A stretch of 64,000 bases of DNA from Sphaerimonospora cavernae (GTDB lineage: Bacteria > Actinomycetota > Actinomycetes > Streptosporangiales > Streptosporangiaceae). Location: contig NZ_JBHMQT010000036.1 in assembly GCF_042435035.1 (NCBI RefSeq), positions 62,001 through 126,000 of the forward strand. The letters are read 5' to 3'. The position numbers and the translations under genes were made by a program. Below the pieces are notes generated by a model. That model was not told where the DNA came from and ran no database searches. It saw only the letters and a program-made list of their open reading frames with translations. This document shows, piece after piece, positions 6,296 to 14,654 of the stretch; the stretch's first letter is position 1; every line of letters starts with the position of its first letter.

Positions 6296-8119
6296 TCACC
6301 GTCCACCGGTGGGCTCGGGGCGGAGGACGAAGACCAAGAAGTAGGGGATCTTGGATGCCTTCGCCCATATCTCGGGGTGCTCCACTGCGGCGTGGCCCGG
6401 AGGCTGTGGCTCGTACAGTTCGCAGACCTGGAAGCCGGTACGGCGGAAGGCAGCGAAGTAGGTCTCTACGGTCCGGTGGTGAGTCGTCACCACGTCCATG
6501 ACGACATCGCCGTCCGGGCCTTCGCGATGCTTGGTGATCGGCCCTTCGCTGAAGTACTGCTCGAGGCGGAGGTCCTCGTACTGCCACCGGCCGTTGACAT
6601 TCCTGCGGTTCCAGCTGGCCCCGTCTTTGACGGGGTGGGGGATGCTCACCACCACCCGCCCGTCCTCCCGTACAGCACGGCGAAACCGGATAAGCGCAGA
6701 GTCCAGGTCGGCGACGTGATCGAGGACGTTATTGCACAGCACCAGGTCGAACTCGGCCTCGTAGTCGGGTAGGGAGTCGCCGACGCTGATGAAGACGCGG
6801 TCGGCCAATCCCTCAGGGAGCCTGGCCCGCAGCAGATCCAGCATCCGCTGCGACTGGTCGAATGCCACGACGCTCGCTCCCCTGTCGGCGAGCATCACCA
6901 CCTGCTCACCACTGCCGCAGCCGTAGTCAAGCGCCATCATTCCCGGTCGAGCATCCGAGCATCGTTCGATGAGCTGGTCCAGAACCACCGCGTTGAAGGA
7001 CACCTCAGCGCGGTCGGACTCGTAGAGATCCTCCAGCTCAGCTCGCTGGACCGCAGCGTGCCACCGCGGACCACCGACCAAGTCCGCACAGCCGTGGCAG
7101 TCGGCCTTACGCGGGAAATGCTCGCTGTGGAGCCGATAGGACTGGGAGTCGAGCATCAACCGGGTCCCGGCCGAGCGGCATTCGGCGCCGAGAAGGCAGC
7201 GTAGAACCTCGTTGGCCGCCATTGCGGCTACGATCAAATTGAGTGGTCCATAGCTGCCCGCCTGCATACCCATGTTGAGGTTGGGTCCCGGCTTCTCCCC
7301 CTCGACGAGGTACTGCTCCAGTTCTCCTTCAGCCCGGAAGCACTCGTAGCAGGCGGTGGTGCCCGGCAGCACAAGAGGGCCCACGGAGCCGAAGGACTCG
7401 ATGTATCCCGCGGCCAGGTAACCGAAGCCGTGCCTCTTGGCCGCCTCGTCGATCCATTCGTGGAGCTCATCTGGGCTGTCGGCGGAGAGCACGACGAGAT
7501 CGCAGCCGACCAGGCACTCATCGAACATCTCCCGGCTCGCGGGATCGGGAACCGTCGTCACCTGTATCGTCGAGTTGAGCCGCCGGAGCCTCTCGGCGGC
7601 TACCTCGACCTTGATCCGGCCCGTCTCGTCCTCTGCGTAGAGGAACTGGCGGGTCAGGTTGCTCAACTCGATCTCGTCGCCGTCCGTGAGCACGAGGTGT
7701 CCGATCCCGGCTCCGGCGAGAGCCATGGCCACATTGCTGCCGATGCCTCCCGTGCCCACGATCCCCACGGTGGCACGAGCCAGTACCTGCTGCGCGGCCT
7801 CCGGATCCATCCCGATCATGTCGTAGTACAGGAGGTGACGGGCGTACCTGCCCGTGGCCGGGATTGGAGCCCCGACGACGTGGGCGTCCACAAGCTGGTC
7901 CAGAAGCTCGTGCGCGGCGTCGGCACCGATCCCGGCCGACTCGGTCAGATACCGTACGAGCGAGGTACGGTCCGTTGGCGCGGACAACACACCGACCAGA
8001 TCAGTAAGGAACTCGGGGGCGTCCAGGATCTCGATCCCACTGGGCGGCACGTGTCCGAACCTGAGCGTGCCGCCCAGCTTACGGACCTCGAGATAGGGCT
8101 TGATTTGCAGCTTGTCCAT
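6296..8119 (-). CDS. mccB: Two-domain MccB: ThiF-type peptide nucleotidyltransferase fused to a methyltransferase-fold domain
   Basis: 607 residues. Residues 1-115 look like the small N-terminal peptide-clamp region of MccB. Residues 116-350 are an E1/ThiF adenylating domain: GTGGIG at 122-127, DGDEIELSNLTRQ at 146-158, and four zinc cysteines (C257, C260, C341, C344). Residues about 365-607 are a class I SAM domain with motif ALDYGCGSGEQ (396-406) and a CNNVLDHV segment. MccB of microcin C joins a nucleotide monophosphate to the C-terminal Asn of the precursor. In the two-domain MccB of B. amyloliquefaciens-type clusters the C-domain carboxymethylates the cytosine using carboxy-SAM. The CmoA-like gene in the same operon supports this version. 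A GGAGAG site precedes the ATG; the stop is 66 bases from the precursor start. Confidence 0.88.
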   Translation of the reverse strand: MDKLQIKPYLEVRKLGGTLRFGHVPPSGIEILDAPEFLTDLVGVLSAPTDRTSLVRYLTESAGIGADAAHELLDQLVDAHVVGAPIPATGRYARHLLYYDMIGMDPEAAQQVLARATVGIVGTGGIGSNVAMALAGAGIGHLVLTDGDEIELSNLTRQFLYAEDETGRIKVEVAAERLRRLNSTIQVTTVPDPASREMFDECLVGCDLVVLSADSPDELHEWIDEAAKRHGFGYLAAGYIESFGSVGPLVLPGTTACYECFRAEGELEQYLVEGEKPGPNLNMGMQAGSYGPLNLIVAAMAANEVLRCLLGAECRSAGTRLMLDSQSYRLHSEHFPRKADCHGCADLVGGPRWHAAVQRAELEDLYESDRAEVSFNAVVLDQLIERCSDARPGMMALDYGCGSGEQVVMLADRGASVVAFDQSQRMLDLLRARLPEGLADRVFISVGDSLPDYEAEFDLVLCNNVLDHVADLDSALIRFRRAVREDGRVVVSIPHPVKDGASWNRRNVNGRWQYEDLRLEQYFSEGPITKHREGPDGDVVMDVVTTHHRTVETYFAAFRRTGFQVCELYEPQPPGHAAVEHPEIWAKASKIPYFLVFVLRPEPTGGR

Positions 8120-8124
8120 GAAGG

Positions 8125-8841
8125 TCAGCTCTCCGATGGGGAGGGGATCAGGAGTCGGGCGGCAGATACGGTCTCGCCCACGCCGCTGGGATCGGGGGCA
8201 ACCCTGTGGAGGGTGGCATTCGGGCGTCTGGAGACGACCTCGATCGGGACACCCTCGAGAAAGTGGGCGGCGGCCCCGTCATCGAGCGCCCAGCCGGGAG
8301 GAAGGATTCCGTCCCCCACTGCTCCCCGATACGCTGGGCGCCGATCAGCCTCCCCGTCATAGTGGGGGCAGAAGCTACCCCGGATGAATCCCAAGCCGTC
8401 ATGGAGGGAGGTCACCGGACCAAACGAATCGGTCAGACAGGCGTCGAACCAACAGGCCGCACCGGCACTGATCCCACATAACAGGACGCCTGCCGCATAC
8501 GCTTCACGCAGGATGACGTCCAGGCCGTGGAGACGCCAGACCGCGAGCAGGTTGGCGGTGTTCCCACCCCCCACATACACGACGTCCTGGGCCAGCACGA
8601 ACTCACGCAGATCACGGTGCTCCCGGCGAAAAAGTGGGAGATGAACCGGCAGGCAATCCCGCAGAGAGAAGGCGGCATGGAAACGTTCGACGTAGCCTGC
8701 CGAGTCACCGCTGGCGGTGGGCACAAAGCAGATTCTCGGTCGCTTCGTGCCGATGATCTCGAGAACAAAGTCGTCAAGCAGGGTGTCGGGGTCATCAGAG
8801 AACCCTCCACCGAGCAGCACGATTCCTTGAGGGGAAGCCAT
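8125..8841 (-). CDS. Peptidase E-like (S51) aspartyl dipeptidase, candidate immunity protein
   Basis: 238 residues. The S51 nucleophile is Ser125 in CGISAGAACW, the likely catalytic His is His160 in SFCPHYD, and YVGGGNTANLL near residue 89 is typical of PepE. PepE enzymes are cytosolic and cleave after an N-terminal Asp. A processed microcin C-type warhead is an aspartyl-phosphoramidate-nucleotide, and the known immunity peptidase MccF (family S66) cleaves it after Asp. A PepE homologue between the exporter and mccB is therefore a plausible self-protection enzyme; this is inference, since I know of no proven case in this family. AGGAG lies about 8 bases upstream of the ATG. It starts 3 bases after the exporter stop and ends 5 bases before mccB, so it is part of the same transcript. 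Confidence 0.8.
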   Translation of the reverse strand: MASPQGIVLLGGGFSDDPDTLLDDFVLEIIGTKRPRICFVPTASGDSAGYVERFHAAFSLRDCLPVHLPLFRREHRDLREFVLAQDVVYVGGGNTANLLAVWRLHGLDVILREAYAAGVLLCGISAGAACWFDACLTDSFGPVTSLHDGLGFIRGSFCPHYDGEADRRPAYRGAVGDGILPPGWALDDGAAAHFLEGVPIEVVSRRPNATLHRVAPDPSGVGETVSAARLLIPSPSES

Positions 8842-8844
8842 GGT

Positions 8845-10134
8845 TCATGCTCCTGTCTTGTCGTATGAAGGCTTGGCATTCGGAGCCGGAGCCGTCCCTG
8901 CGCAGTCCCCGGCGAGAGCCACCGGGCCTTGCCGGAGACGACGCACCTGCGGCACCAGTACCACAACGGCAGCGATGGAGATGGCGAGGAGCAGGGCAGC
9001 TCCCCGGAGCGTGCCGTCCTGACCGACACTCGCGGCCGCGCTGCCGGCGAGGAGATACCCGAAAGGCCGCAGGCAGGAGGAACCGATCCGGTCGAAGGCC
9101 GCGACCCGCCCCAACCGATCTTTTGGTGTCTCACGCTGCAGCGTCGTCTCCCAGAACGCGTCAGCAGCCGCGAACCCTGCGCCGGCAGCGGCGGTCGCTG
9201 CCATGAGCAGGGGCAGCCGATCGGTGAGGGAGAGCATGGCCATGGCCGGGGTGGCCGCGAGCAACGACACCTGCATGGCCAGCAACGGTCGCGAGGGGAT
9301 CAGACGCAACGAGAGAAGACCCCCGATGAGCGAACCTGCACCAAAAGCGGTCACCAGGGCCCCCCAGGCATCCGCGCCACCGAGAGAGGAACTCGCCGTG
9401 ATCGGTCCCAGTGTGAAGAACACCGCGAAGCAGGCCTGGAAAAGCAGCCCCTGCGCGATACCTGCCAGCATCCACCTGCGGGACCGCACCTCGAACCAGC
9501 CTTCGGCGAGATCCCCGAGCGCGGTGCGTAAATGTCCGCCGACGCGTGCCTGTCCGCCTTCGCGACGCCGCAGGCCGAGCAGCAGGGACGCCGACGCCAG
9601 GAAGGTGACCGCGTCGATGAAGACGGCCCATCCGACTCCGGCGAACACCACAATGAGCCCTGACGCAGCCGGCCCTGCCATGCCGGCCACGTTGCTGACA
9701 ATACCGATAAGCCCATTGGCACGCTGCAGCTCGCTGTCCGGGACCGTCGTGGGAGTGAGACCGGTGGCTGCGGGGTTGAAGAAGGCGCTCGCCGCGCCGA
9801 GAAGAGCCTGCAACACGACCACGAGCCAGAGCCGGGCGATACCGGTCAGCAGAGCAACCGCAAGCGTGCCCTGGACGACGGCGCACACGAGGTCGCTGGA
9901 GACCATGATGCGGGCGCGCGGGAGCCGGTCTGCCCAGACTCCGCCGAACAGGAGGAAAAAGACGTTGGGCAGCGTACGAGCACAGAGCACCAGACCCAGC
10001 GCGCCAGGAGAGGCCGAGATCTGGATGACGGCGAAGGCGACGGACACGAGAGCAAGCTCTGTACCGAAGCGGGACAACGCGTGTGCGGTCACCAGACGGC
10101 GGAAGTCCCGGTGGGCCAGGGGACCAATAATCAT
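8845..10134 (-). CDS. mccC: MFS exporter (MccC-like)
   Basis: 429-residue, 12-helix major facilitator protein of the EntS/MccC type. The N-terminus MIIGPLAHRDFRRLVTAHAL has the conserved FRRL entry into helix 1; GGVWADRLPRARIM is the loop 2-3 signature, and TTLQRETPKDRLGRVAAFD is the second-half loop. The ATG at 10134 is chosen because GAGGAAG sits just upstream and it overlaps the previous stop by 4 bases. In microcin C clusters MccC exports the mature compound and gives part of the producer's immunity. The C-terminal tail of about 30 residues is hydrophilic. Substrate is inferred from the operon. Confidence 0.85.
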   Translation of the reverse strand: MIIGPLAHRDFRRLVTAHALSRFGTELALVSVAFAVIQISASPGALGLVLCARTLPNVFFLLFGGVWADRLPRARIMVSSDLVCAVVQGTLAVALLTGIARLWLVVVLQALLGAASAFFNPAATGLTPTTVPDSELQRANGLIGIVSNVAGMAGPAASGLIVVFAGVGWAVFIDAVTFLASASLLLGLRRREGGQARVGGHLRTALGDLAEGWFEVRSRRWMLAGIAQGLLFQACFAVFFTLGPITASSSLGGADAWGALVTAFGAGSLIGGLLSLRLIPSRPLLAMQVSLLAATPAMAMLSLTDRLPLLMAATAAAGAGFAAADAFWETTLQRETPKDRLGRVAAFDRIGSSCLRPFGYLLAGSAAASVGQDGTLRGAALLLAISIAAVVVLVPQVRRLRQGPVALAGDCAGTAPAPNAKPSYDKTGA

Positions 10135-11234
10135 TTGGTCTTCCTCGGCTCGTCTTGGGCGGTCTCGTCGCGCCACCAGCGAATAGGAGGATCCCCCAGG
10201 GCCAGGGGTTTGACGAATCGGTGCGCCTCGAAAGGAGACAGAGTGATGGCGAGGTCATAGGGACGGCCATGCTGCTTGTACAGCTCCCTGATCCGGGAGC
10301 GTACCGCCGTCGAAATCACTCCGTCACTCCCTGGACTGACTGCTCGGTCGAACGCGCGATCTGGCTGGAGCAGCACAAACGTATGGGGCTCGCCGAAGCC
10401 GTGCCGGGAGTGATCCGTCGGATAGCACGGTGCCACTGTCACCACGAACATGCGCTCTCCATAGAAGCTGAGATACCAACCCGCACGCTCTGGAGAACGC
10501 AGGTCGCAGGTGCCTGCGGCATCCTGCTCGGCGAGTCCCTCGAGAACCCGGCGCGTGGTGAGTGCCAGCCGGTCCACGGTGTCGCCCGAGGCCGCAGGCA
10601 GGGGCAACACCAGCCCATCGAGCTTCTCGCGACGGCTGGCCTCGACAAATCCGCGCAGCGCACGGCTCCACAGGTGAACGGCGTCTTCCATGCGCAGACC
10701 AGCGGCCGAGGGTGCGGTCCAGATCGTCGACCTTCGGGCGAAGACGCACTGCGTCCTTTCCATAACTTGATGGAACGCCTCCGCCTCCTCTCCGGAGATC
10801 GGCGCCCAGTCATCCGGCTGGTCCGTCGCCTCGGCAAGTGGTTTGAAGGGGATCCCGGCCGGCTCTTTCAGCCCGTCTGTCCCCTGCATCATCCGAATCC
10901 GCGCAGACATCCGCCCCGACAGCTGGGCGATGGAGACCCCGCGGAGCCGGAAGCGCTCCCAGGCAGTGGGACGCTTGATCCCTGTGTAGGCGTCGGCGAG
11001 ATACCGGACGCGAGCGGCATCGGCATGAAGCCGGACGAAGGAGTGCCTGGCCGCCGACGCCCTCGGAGACGGGAAGTGCGCAGCCCTGCCGACGATCCGG
11101 CCCAGCTGCGCGAGGGTGTCCTCGGCGTGCCGCAGAATCGCTGTGCGGTCCGCACCAACGGACGCCTCCGCCTGTTCAACCAATACACCGAGGAGTCGGG
11201 CGAGTGATCGTAATCCTGTGGCCGGCCTGGTCAT
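10131..11234 (-). CDS. YqcI/YcgG-domain protein with an extra N-terminal region
   Basis: 367 residues. From about residue 160 the pattern is that of the YqcI/YcgG family: QCVFARRSTIW near 162, WYLSFYGERMFVVTVAPCYP near 255, SRHGFGEPHTFVLLQPDRAFD, and a charged C-terminus with IRWWRDE. Some members of this family are reported to be heme-dependent oxygenases acting on guanidino groups (GntA type); I recall this from the literature and it is not shown by the sequence. The first 150 residues are helical, Arg-rich and unrecognised. It overlaps the exporter gene by 4 bases (ATGA), so it belongs to the operon. A tailoring oxidation, for example of one of the precursor's arginines, is conceivable. 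No member of the microcin C clusters I know carries this gene. Confidence 0.65.
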   Translation of the reverse strand: MTRPATGLRSLARLLGVLVEQAEASVGADRTAILRHAEDTLAQLGRIVGRAAHFPSPRASAARHSFVRLHADAARVRYLADAYTGIKRPTAWERFRLRGVSIAQLSGRMSARIRMMQGTDGLKEPAGIPFKPLAEATDQPDDWAPISGEEAEAFHQVMERTQCVFARRSTIWTAPSAAGLRMEDAVHLWSRALRGFVEASRREKLDGLVLPLPAASGDTVDRLALTTRRVLEGLAEQDAAGTCDLRSPERAGWYLSFYGERMFVVTVAPCYPTDHSRHGFGEPHTFVLLQPDRAFDRAVSPGSDGVISTAVRSRIRELYKQHGRPYDLAITLSPFEAHRFVKPLALGDPPIRWWRDETAQDEPRKTK

Positions 11235-11268
11235 GATGAACCTTTGTCCAGTGAGCGCGGCCGCCTGG

Positions 11269-11415
11269 TCACTGCCACCCCATATCAGGATTGATGATCA
11301 CGCTCGCGACGACGGGGGACGCGACGGAGACCCCCGCCATGGGACGGTTCGCGGAATCAGTGTCGACAGTGGCCAGGAGAAGAGTCGCGATCACAGCTAC
11401 GTTGATGCGGAGCAT
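11269..11415 (-). CDS. Small hydrophobic ORF (48 residues) heading the operon
   Basis: 48 codons starting ATG at 11415 (MLRINVAVIATLLLATVDT) and ending INPDMGWQ, with the stop 34 bases before the YqcI-domain gene on the same strand. The N-terminus resembles a short signal sequence or membrane helix. A TTG at 11424 preceded by GGGGGA gives a slightly longer alternative start. I do not recognise it. Its position at the head of the operon suggests a leader or small membrane peptide, but it could be a chance ORF. Confidence 0.35.
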   Translation of the reverse strand: MLRINVAVIATLLLATVDTDSANRPMAGVSVASPVVASVIINPDMGWQ

Positions 11416-11865
11416 GACTGCCAAAACGATCCCCCAGTAACGCCCGTCAGGGCGGGCCCCGGACTTCCTTGCCGTGTATAGCTTCGCGAGGCGGCAGGAC
11501 GAGATCCAGAGCTTTGATGTGGACTAATCCGGCCTTGGCCTATTCAGTCCAGCCTCGGCCGGCATACGGGGCGCCGAAGAATGCCCAGGAGCGGCTCTGC
11601 GCACACTCCGGGCAGGCACCGGCAGATGTGACGTGCTCCCGCCCACTCGGATGCGAAATCTAGATGAGACGCCCCGGAATTCTAGATGAAAGTCCGTCGC
11701 AACCGTCCTCATCTAGATAAGAAACTGCAGGAATCTAGACCACCGGGACGCTGCACAGGCACGCCATTTCAAAGTCCACCCGCCGTTGACAACCCCTTGT
11801 CGTGGGAGGCCGACATCGGGATGGAAGCATTGAGAGCTACTGAGCTTGAAAAGCTGAGGTTCCGG
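11416..11865. other. Intergenic region upstream of the operon, likely promoter/operator
   Basis: About 450 bases without a convincing gene between the small leading ORF and the IS66 area. It is less GC-rich than its surroundings and holds the cluster of TCTAGA motifs listed separately. The promoter of the minus-strand operon should lie here, but I see no clear consensus -35/-10 pair. Confidence 0.4.
11659..11740. promoter_or_regulatory. Cluster of four TCTAGA motifs, possible operator
   Basis: TCTAGATGA occurs at 11659-11667 and 11681-11689, its reverse complement at 11709-11717, and TCTAGAC at 11734-11740. Four copies of a rare AT-rich hexamer in 82 bases of roughly 70 percent GC DNA is unlikely by chance. 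The site lies about 250 bases upstream of the operon's first ORF. It could be an operator for the operon or the end of a lost insertion element. Confidence 0.4.
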
Positions 11866-11994
11866 CTACGGAGGCTCGAGCGTGAGACCGGTTTGGGCGA
11901 CGAAGCCGTTCAGGGAGGCGGTGCGGTACTGCATGCGCTTGAGGTGGGACTTGACCAGGGCGGTGAGCTGGTCGAGGCTGCGTGGGGTGTCCAT
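11866..11994 (-). CDS. Short ORF after the IS66 transposase (42 residues)
   Basis: ATG at 11994 starts MDTPRSLDQLTALVKSHLKR; the stop is at 11866. It begins 17 bases after the transposase stop and may be an accessory or residual reading frame of the IS66 element. No ribosome-binding site stands out and no family is recognised. Confidence 0.25.
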   Translation of the reverse strand: MDTPRSLDQLTALVKSHLKRMQYRTASLNGFVAQTGLTLEPP

Positions 11995-12011
11995 TCAGGG
12001 GTGGAGTGGAG

Positions 12012-13544
12012 TCAGGCGGCGATCGGTGTTGGTAGCCAGGGCCGTCCGGCGAGAGCGGCATGGATGGCGTCGATGGCGCGGATGCCGTGGCCCTTGGCGG
12101 TGACGAGGTAGGAGCGCACGCGGCAGTAGCGGCCGAGCGTGGCCATGGTGTGCCAGTAGCCGGAGACCGCTTGATGCCGTTTAGGCCCCTTGAGCGCCTG
12201 CTCACTGGCGTTGTTCGTCCATGAGACGGCGAGGTTGCGGGTGAACGTCCAGACCTGGTCGGCCTTGTCCTTCAAGCGCCGGGCCAGGACGTAGCCGGGG
12301 TGGTTGCCCTCGTGCCAGTCGCGGTGCCGGTTGGTGATCTCCCCCCAGCGCACCGCCTCGTCGTACCGGGCCCGCAACTCGGCCAGCAGGACCGGGTCCA
12401 GGTGGTCCTTGCCGTCGGCGAGCGCCTCGGTGACGGCGGCGTGGGCCTGTTTGAGAATCTGCTGGACCTGGGTGGCCCACTGCTGCCAGGCCGGGTGCAG
12501 GTCGGCCACGCCTTGCAGGTGACGTAACAGGTGCTGGACGCATTGCTGGACGCCGCCCAGGCTCGCGTCGAACTGGTGCCAGCCCTTGTAGTCATCCCGG
12601 ACGAAGATCCCATCCCAGCCGTCGAGCACGCCGAGGTTCTTCAGTTCTTCCTTGGTGCGGGCGCCGATCGCCGTCAGCCAGACCAGCCGCTCATCGGGGG
12701 TACGGATGACCACCGCGTGCGGCTGTCCCGGTTTGGGCTCGCCGGTGGTCTCATCGAGGTCTTTACGCAGCACGTTGACCGGCGACTCATCGCCGCACAA
12801 CACGTCCTCGGCGCGCAAAGCGGCCGTCATCGCCTCATCGAACCCGGCATCGGCGAGCCGGCCGTCGAATCGTTCATGAGCGCGCGCCACGAACCCTGGG
12901 GAGACCGCGGCGCCCAGCAGCGCCTCCATCACCAGCGCGGTCCGCTCGACGGGCACGTTACCGAAGAACGACAGCATGATGGCCGCGGCGTTGACGTTCG
13001 GCCCGTAGACCACGGTTCCCACCCGTCCCGACGGCGGGGCCGCGGTCGTCACCTTCGCACAGCACGAACACCGGATCCTCGGCAGCAGCCAGTGCACTTT
13101 CTCCAGCGTGATCGGCGGGATGTCCCACACCTGCCCCCACGCGCGGCCCGCCGCGACACCATGCTCGCCCAGGTCAGCACCGCACCCCGAACATTCCGCC
13201 GGCGGCTCAGCCGTCTTAGTGTCGTCGATCTCGTCCCCGCGTGCCGGCTCCAGACCCGACCCGCGATGCCCCCGCTGCCCGCCTGGCTTGCGGTCCTTCG
13301 ACCGCTCCCGCTGCGAACGCTGCCGCTCGGCCTTGCGTTTCGCCTTCGCGGCGATCGACTCCTTCGACGGCGGGGTGGAGGAGTTCGAGCTGTTCATCCC
13401 CAACCGGCGCTCTAACTCGGCCAGCCGCAGCTCAAGACGGCGATGGGCCTCACCCTCGGCCTCGCGTTCAGCAGCCCGGGCGGCTCGCTCCTCGGCGAGC
13501 AGCGCCTTCAACGCCGCGATCTCGGCGTCCTTGGCCTCCACCAC
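12012..13544 (-). CDS. tnpC: IS66-family transposase (TnpC type)
   Basis: 510 residues, apparently intact. It has an N-terminal coiled coil of about 60 residues (LKALLAEERAARAAEREAE), the MNSSNSSTPPSK segment typical of IS66, a zinc-finger-like CSGCGADLG and CSCC pair, and a DDE core with CGDESPVNV, VRDDYKGWHQFDASLG and NNASEQALKGPKRHQAVSGYW. The latter is the hallmark IS66 C-terminal Glu region. Neither tnpA nor tnpB of the classical three-gene IS66 is visible next to it, which fits the single-gene IS66 variants common in actinobacteria. It separates the peptide-nucleotide operon from the other insertion-sequence debris. Confidence 0.9.
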   Translation of the reverse strand: MVEAKDAEIAALKALLAEERAARAAEREAEGEAHRRLELRLAELERRLGMNSSNSSTPPSKESIAAKAKRKAERQRSQRERSKDRKPGGQRGHRGSGLEPARGDEIDDTKTAEPPAECSGCGADLGEHGVAAGRAWGQVWDIPPITLEKVHWLLPRIRCSCCAKVTTAAPPSGRVGTVVYGPNVNAAAIMLSFFGNVPVERTALVMEALLGAAVSPGFVARAHERFDGRLADAGFDEAMTAALRAEDVLCGDESPVNVLRKDLDETTGEPKPGQPHAVVIRTPDERLVWLTAIGARTKEELKNLGVLDGWDGIFVRDDYKGWHQFDASLGGVQQCVQHLLRHLQGVADLHPAWQQWATQVQQILKQAHAAVTEALADGKDHLDPVLLAELRARYDEAVRWGEITNRHRDWHEGNHPGYVLARRLKDKADQVWTFTRNLAVSWTNNASEQALKGPKRHQAVSGYWHTMATLGRYCRVRSYLVTAKGHGIRAIDAIHAALAGRPWLPTPIAA

Positions 13545-13649
13545 CCGGCGCAGCTGCTCGTTGGCAGCCCGCCACGCCTGCTCGGCGTCGCTCTGGGGGG
13601 AACGGGCATCGGATACAACACGACATGATCGAGGATCAGGCCGTACCGA

Positions 13650-14650
13650 TCAACCCCAGACAACGCCGCAGGTCTCGAGGACCTGTGAATGGACACTGCG
13701 TGGGGCCAGGTTGATCAGCTTGCCCTTCAAATTGGCCCATGCTCCTCTCCACCGGGTTCAGCTCAGGCGCATAAGCGGGCAGGCGGAAGACGGTGAGCCA
13801 ATCGTCGTGAGCGTCGATGAAGGTGCGCATGGTCGGTCCGACGTGCGCGTTCAGGTTGTCCCAGACCAGCACGATCGGCCCGCCCAGCAGGTGATGCGCG
13901 GATCTCAGCAGCGACTGCAGGTCGGTGATGCCGATCCCCTTCTTCTCGCCCTTTCTGCCGTGGTAGGCGACGGCCCGGTAGATCAGCCGGCTCCGCTGCC
14001 CGGGCTTGACGCAGACCAGGCCGGCCAGCGACACCCGCCCCGAGCCCTTGCCGGTGACGCAGACGATCGGGGTCTGGCCGCGGCGGGCCCAGGTGCGGCC
14101 CCGCAGTGGTCTCAGGCTTTGGCCGGACTCGTCGGCGAAGCAGATCCACGCGTTCTGCTCGCGGGCGACGCTTTTATATGCGGCCAGGTCTCCTTCACCC
14201 AGGTGGTGATGGCCTCCTCGTCGCGTTCGGCGGCCCGGCGGATGGGCCGCTGGGGCGACCAGCCGATCCGATGCAGCAGGTAGGAAGTGCCGCGCGGGGT
14301 GTAGGAGACGCCGAATGCTCCTGGATCACGCAGGTGATCCGGGCCAGGGTCCAGCGCTGGTCGTCGCTCCAGCCGTGCGCCCCGGGGCCGGCGTCCAGCG
14401 CGGCCTCCAAGACGGTGATCTGTTCATCCGACAACTGGCAGGCTGACCCACCGGGGCCTTTGGAAGCCAGCGCCTGTTTGCCCCCGTCCTTCCAGGCGCG
14501 GTGCCACTCACAGGCCGATTTGCGGGTGACCCTGAGCCAGTGCGCCACCTGGGGCGGGGCGAGTCCTTCGGCGAACCTGTCGGCGGCGGCGAAGCGGATC
14601 CGCTCGCGCTTGGCCCGCGCCTGGGCCGACAGCCCACCTCCATCGGGGCA
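13650..14650 (-). pseudogene. IS630-family transposase, frameshifted
   Basis: Pieces of an IS630 transposase occur in different frames of the minus strand. The N-terminal winged-helix region (LSAQARAKRERIRFAAADRF to WSDDQRWTLARI) lies near 14320-14650. A middle part around 14050-14300 encodes the first catalytic Asp region. The C-terminal part has LVWDNLNAHVGP and LPAYAPELNPVE near 13740-13880. At least two frame changes separate them, and another shift after NPVE garbles the last 30 residues. The element is inactive and abuts the ISL3 fragment at its 5' end. Confidence 0.8.
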
Positions 14651-14654
14651 CCTC

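Noticed and set aside
11866..11994. A second precursor peptide for the operon
   Set aside because: The 42-residue frame ends in Pro, has no ribosome-binding site and follows the IS66 transposase directly, so it more likely belongs to the element.
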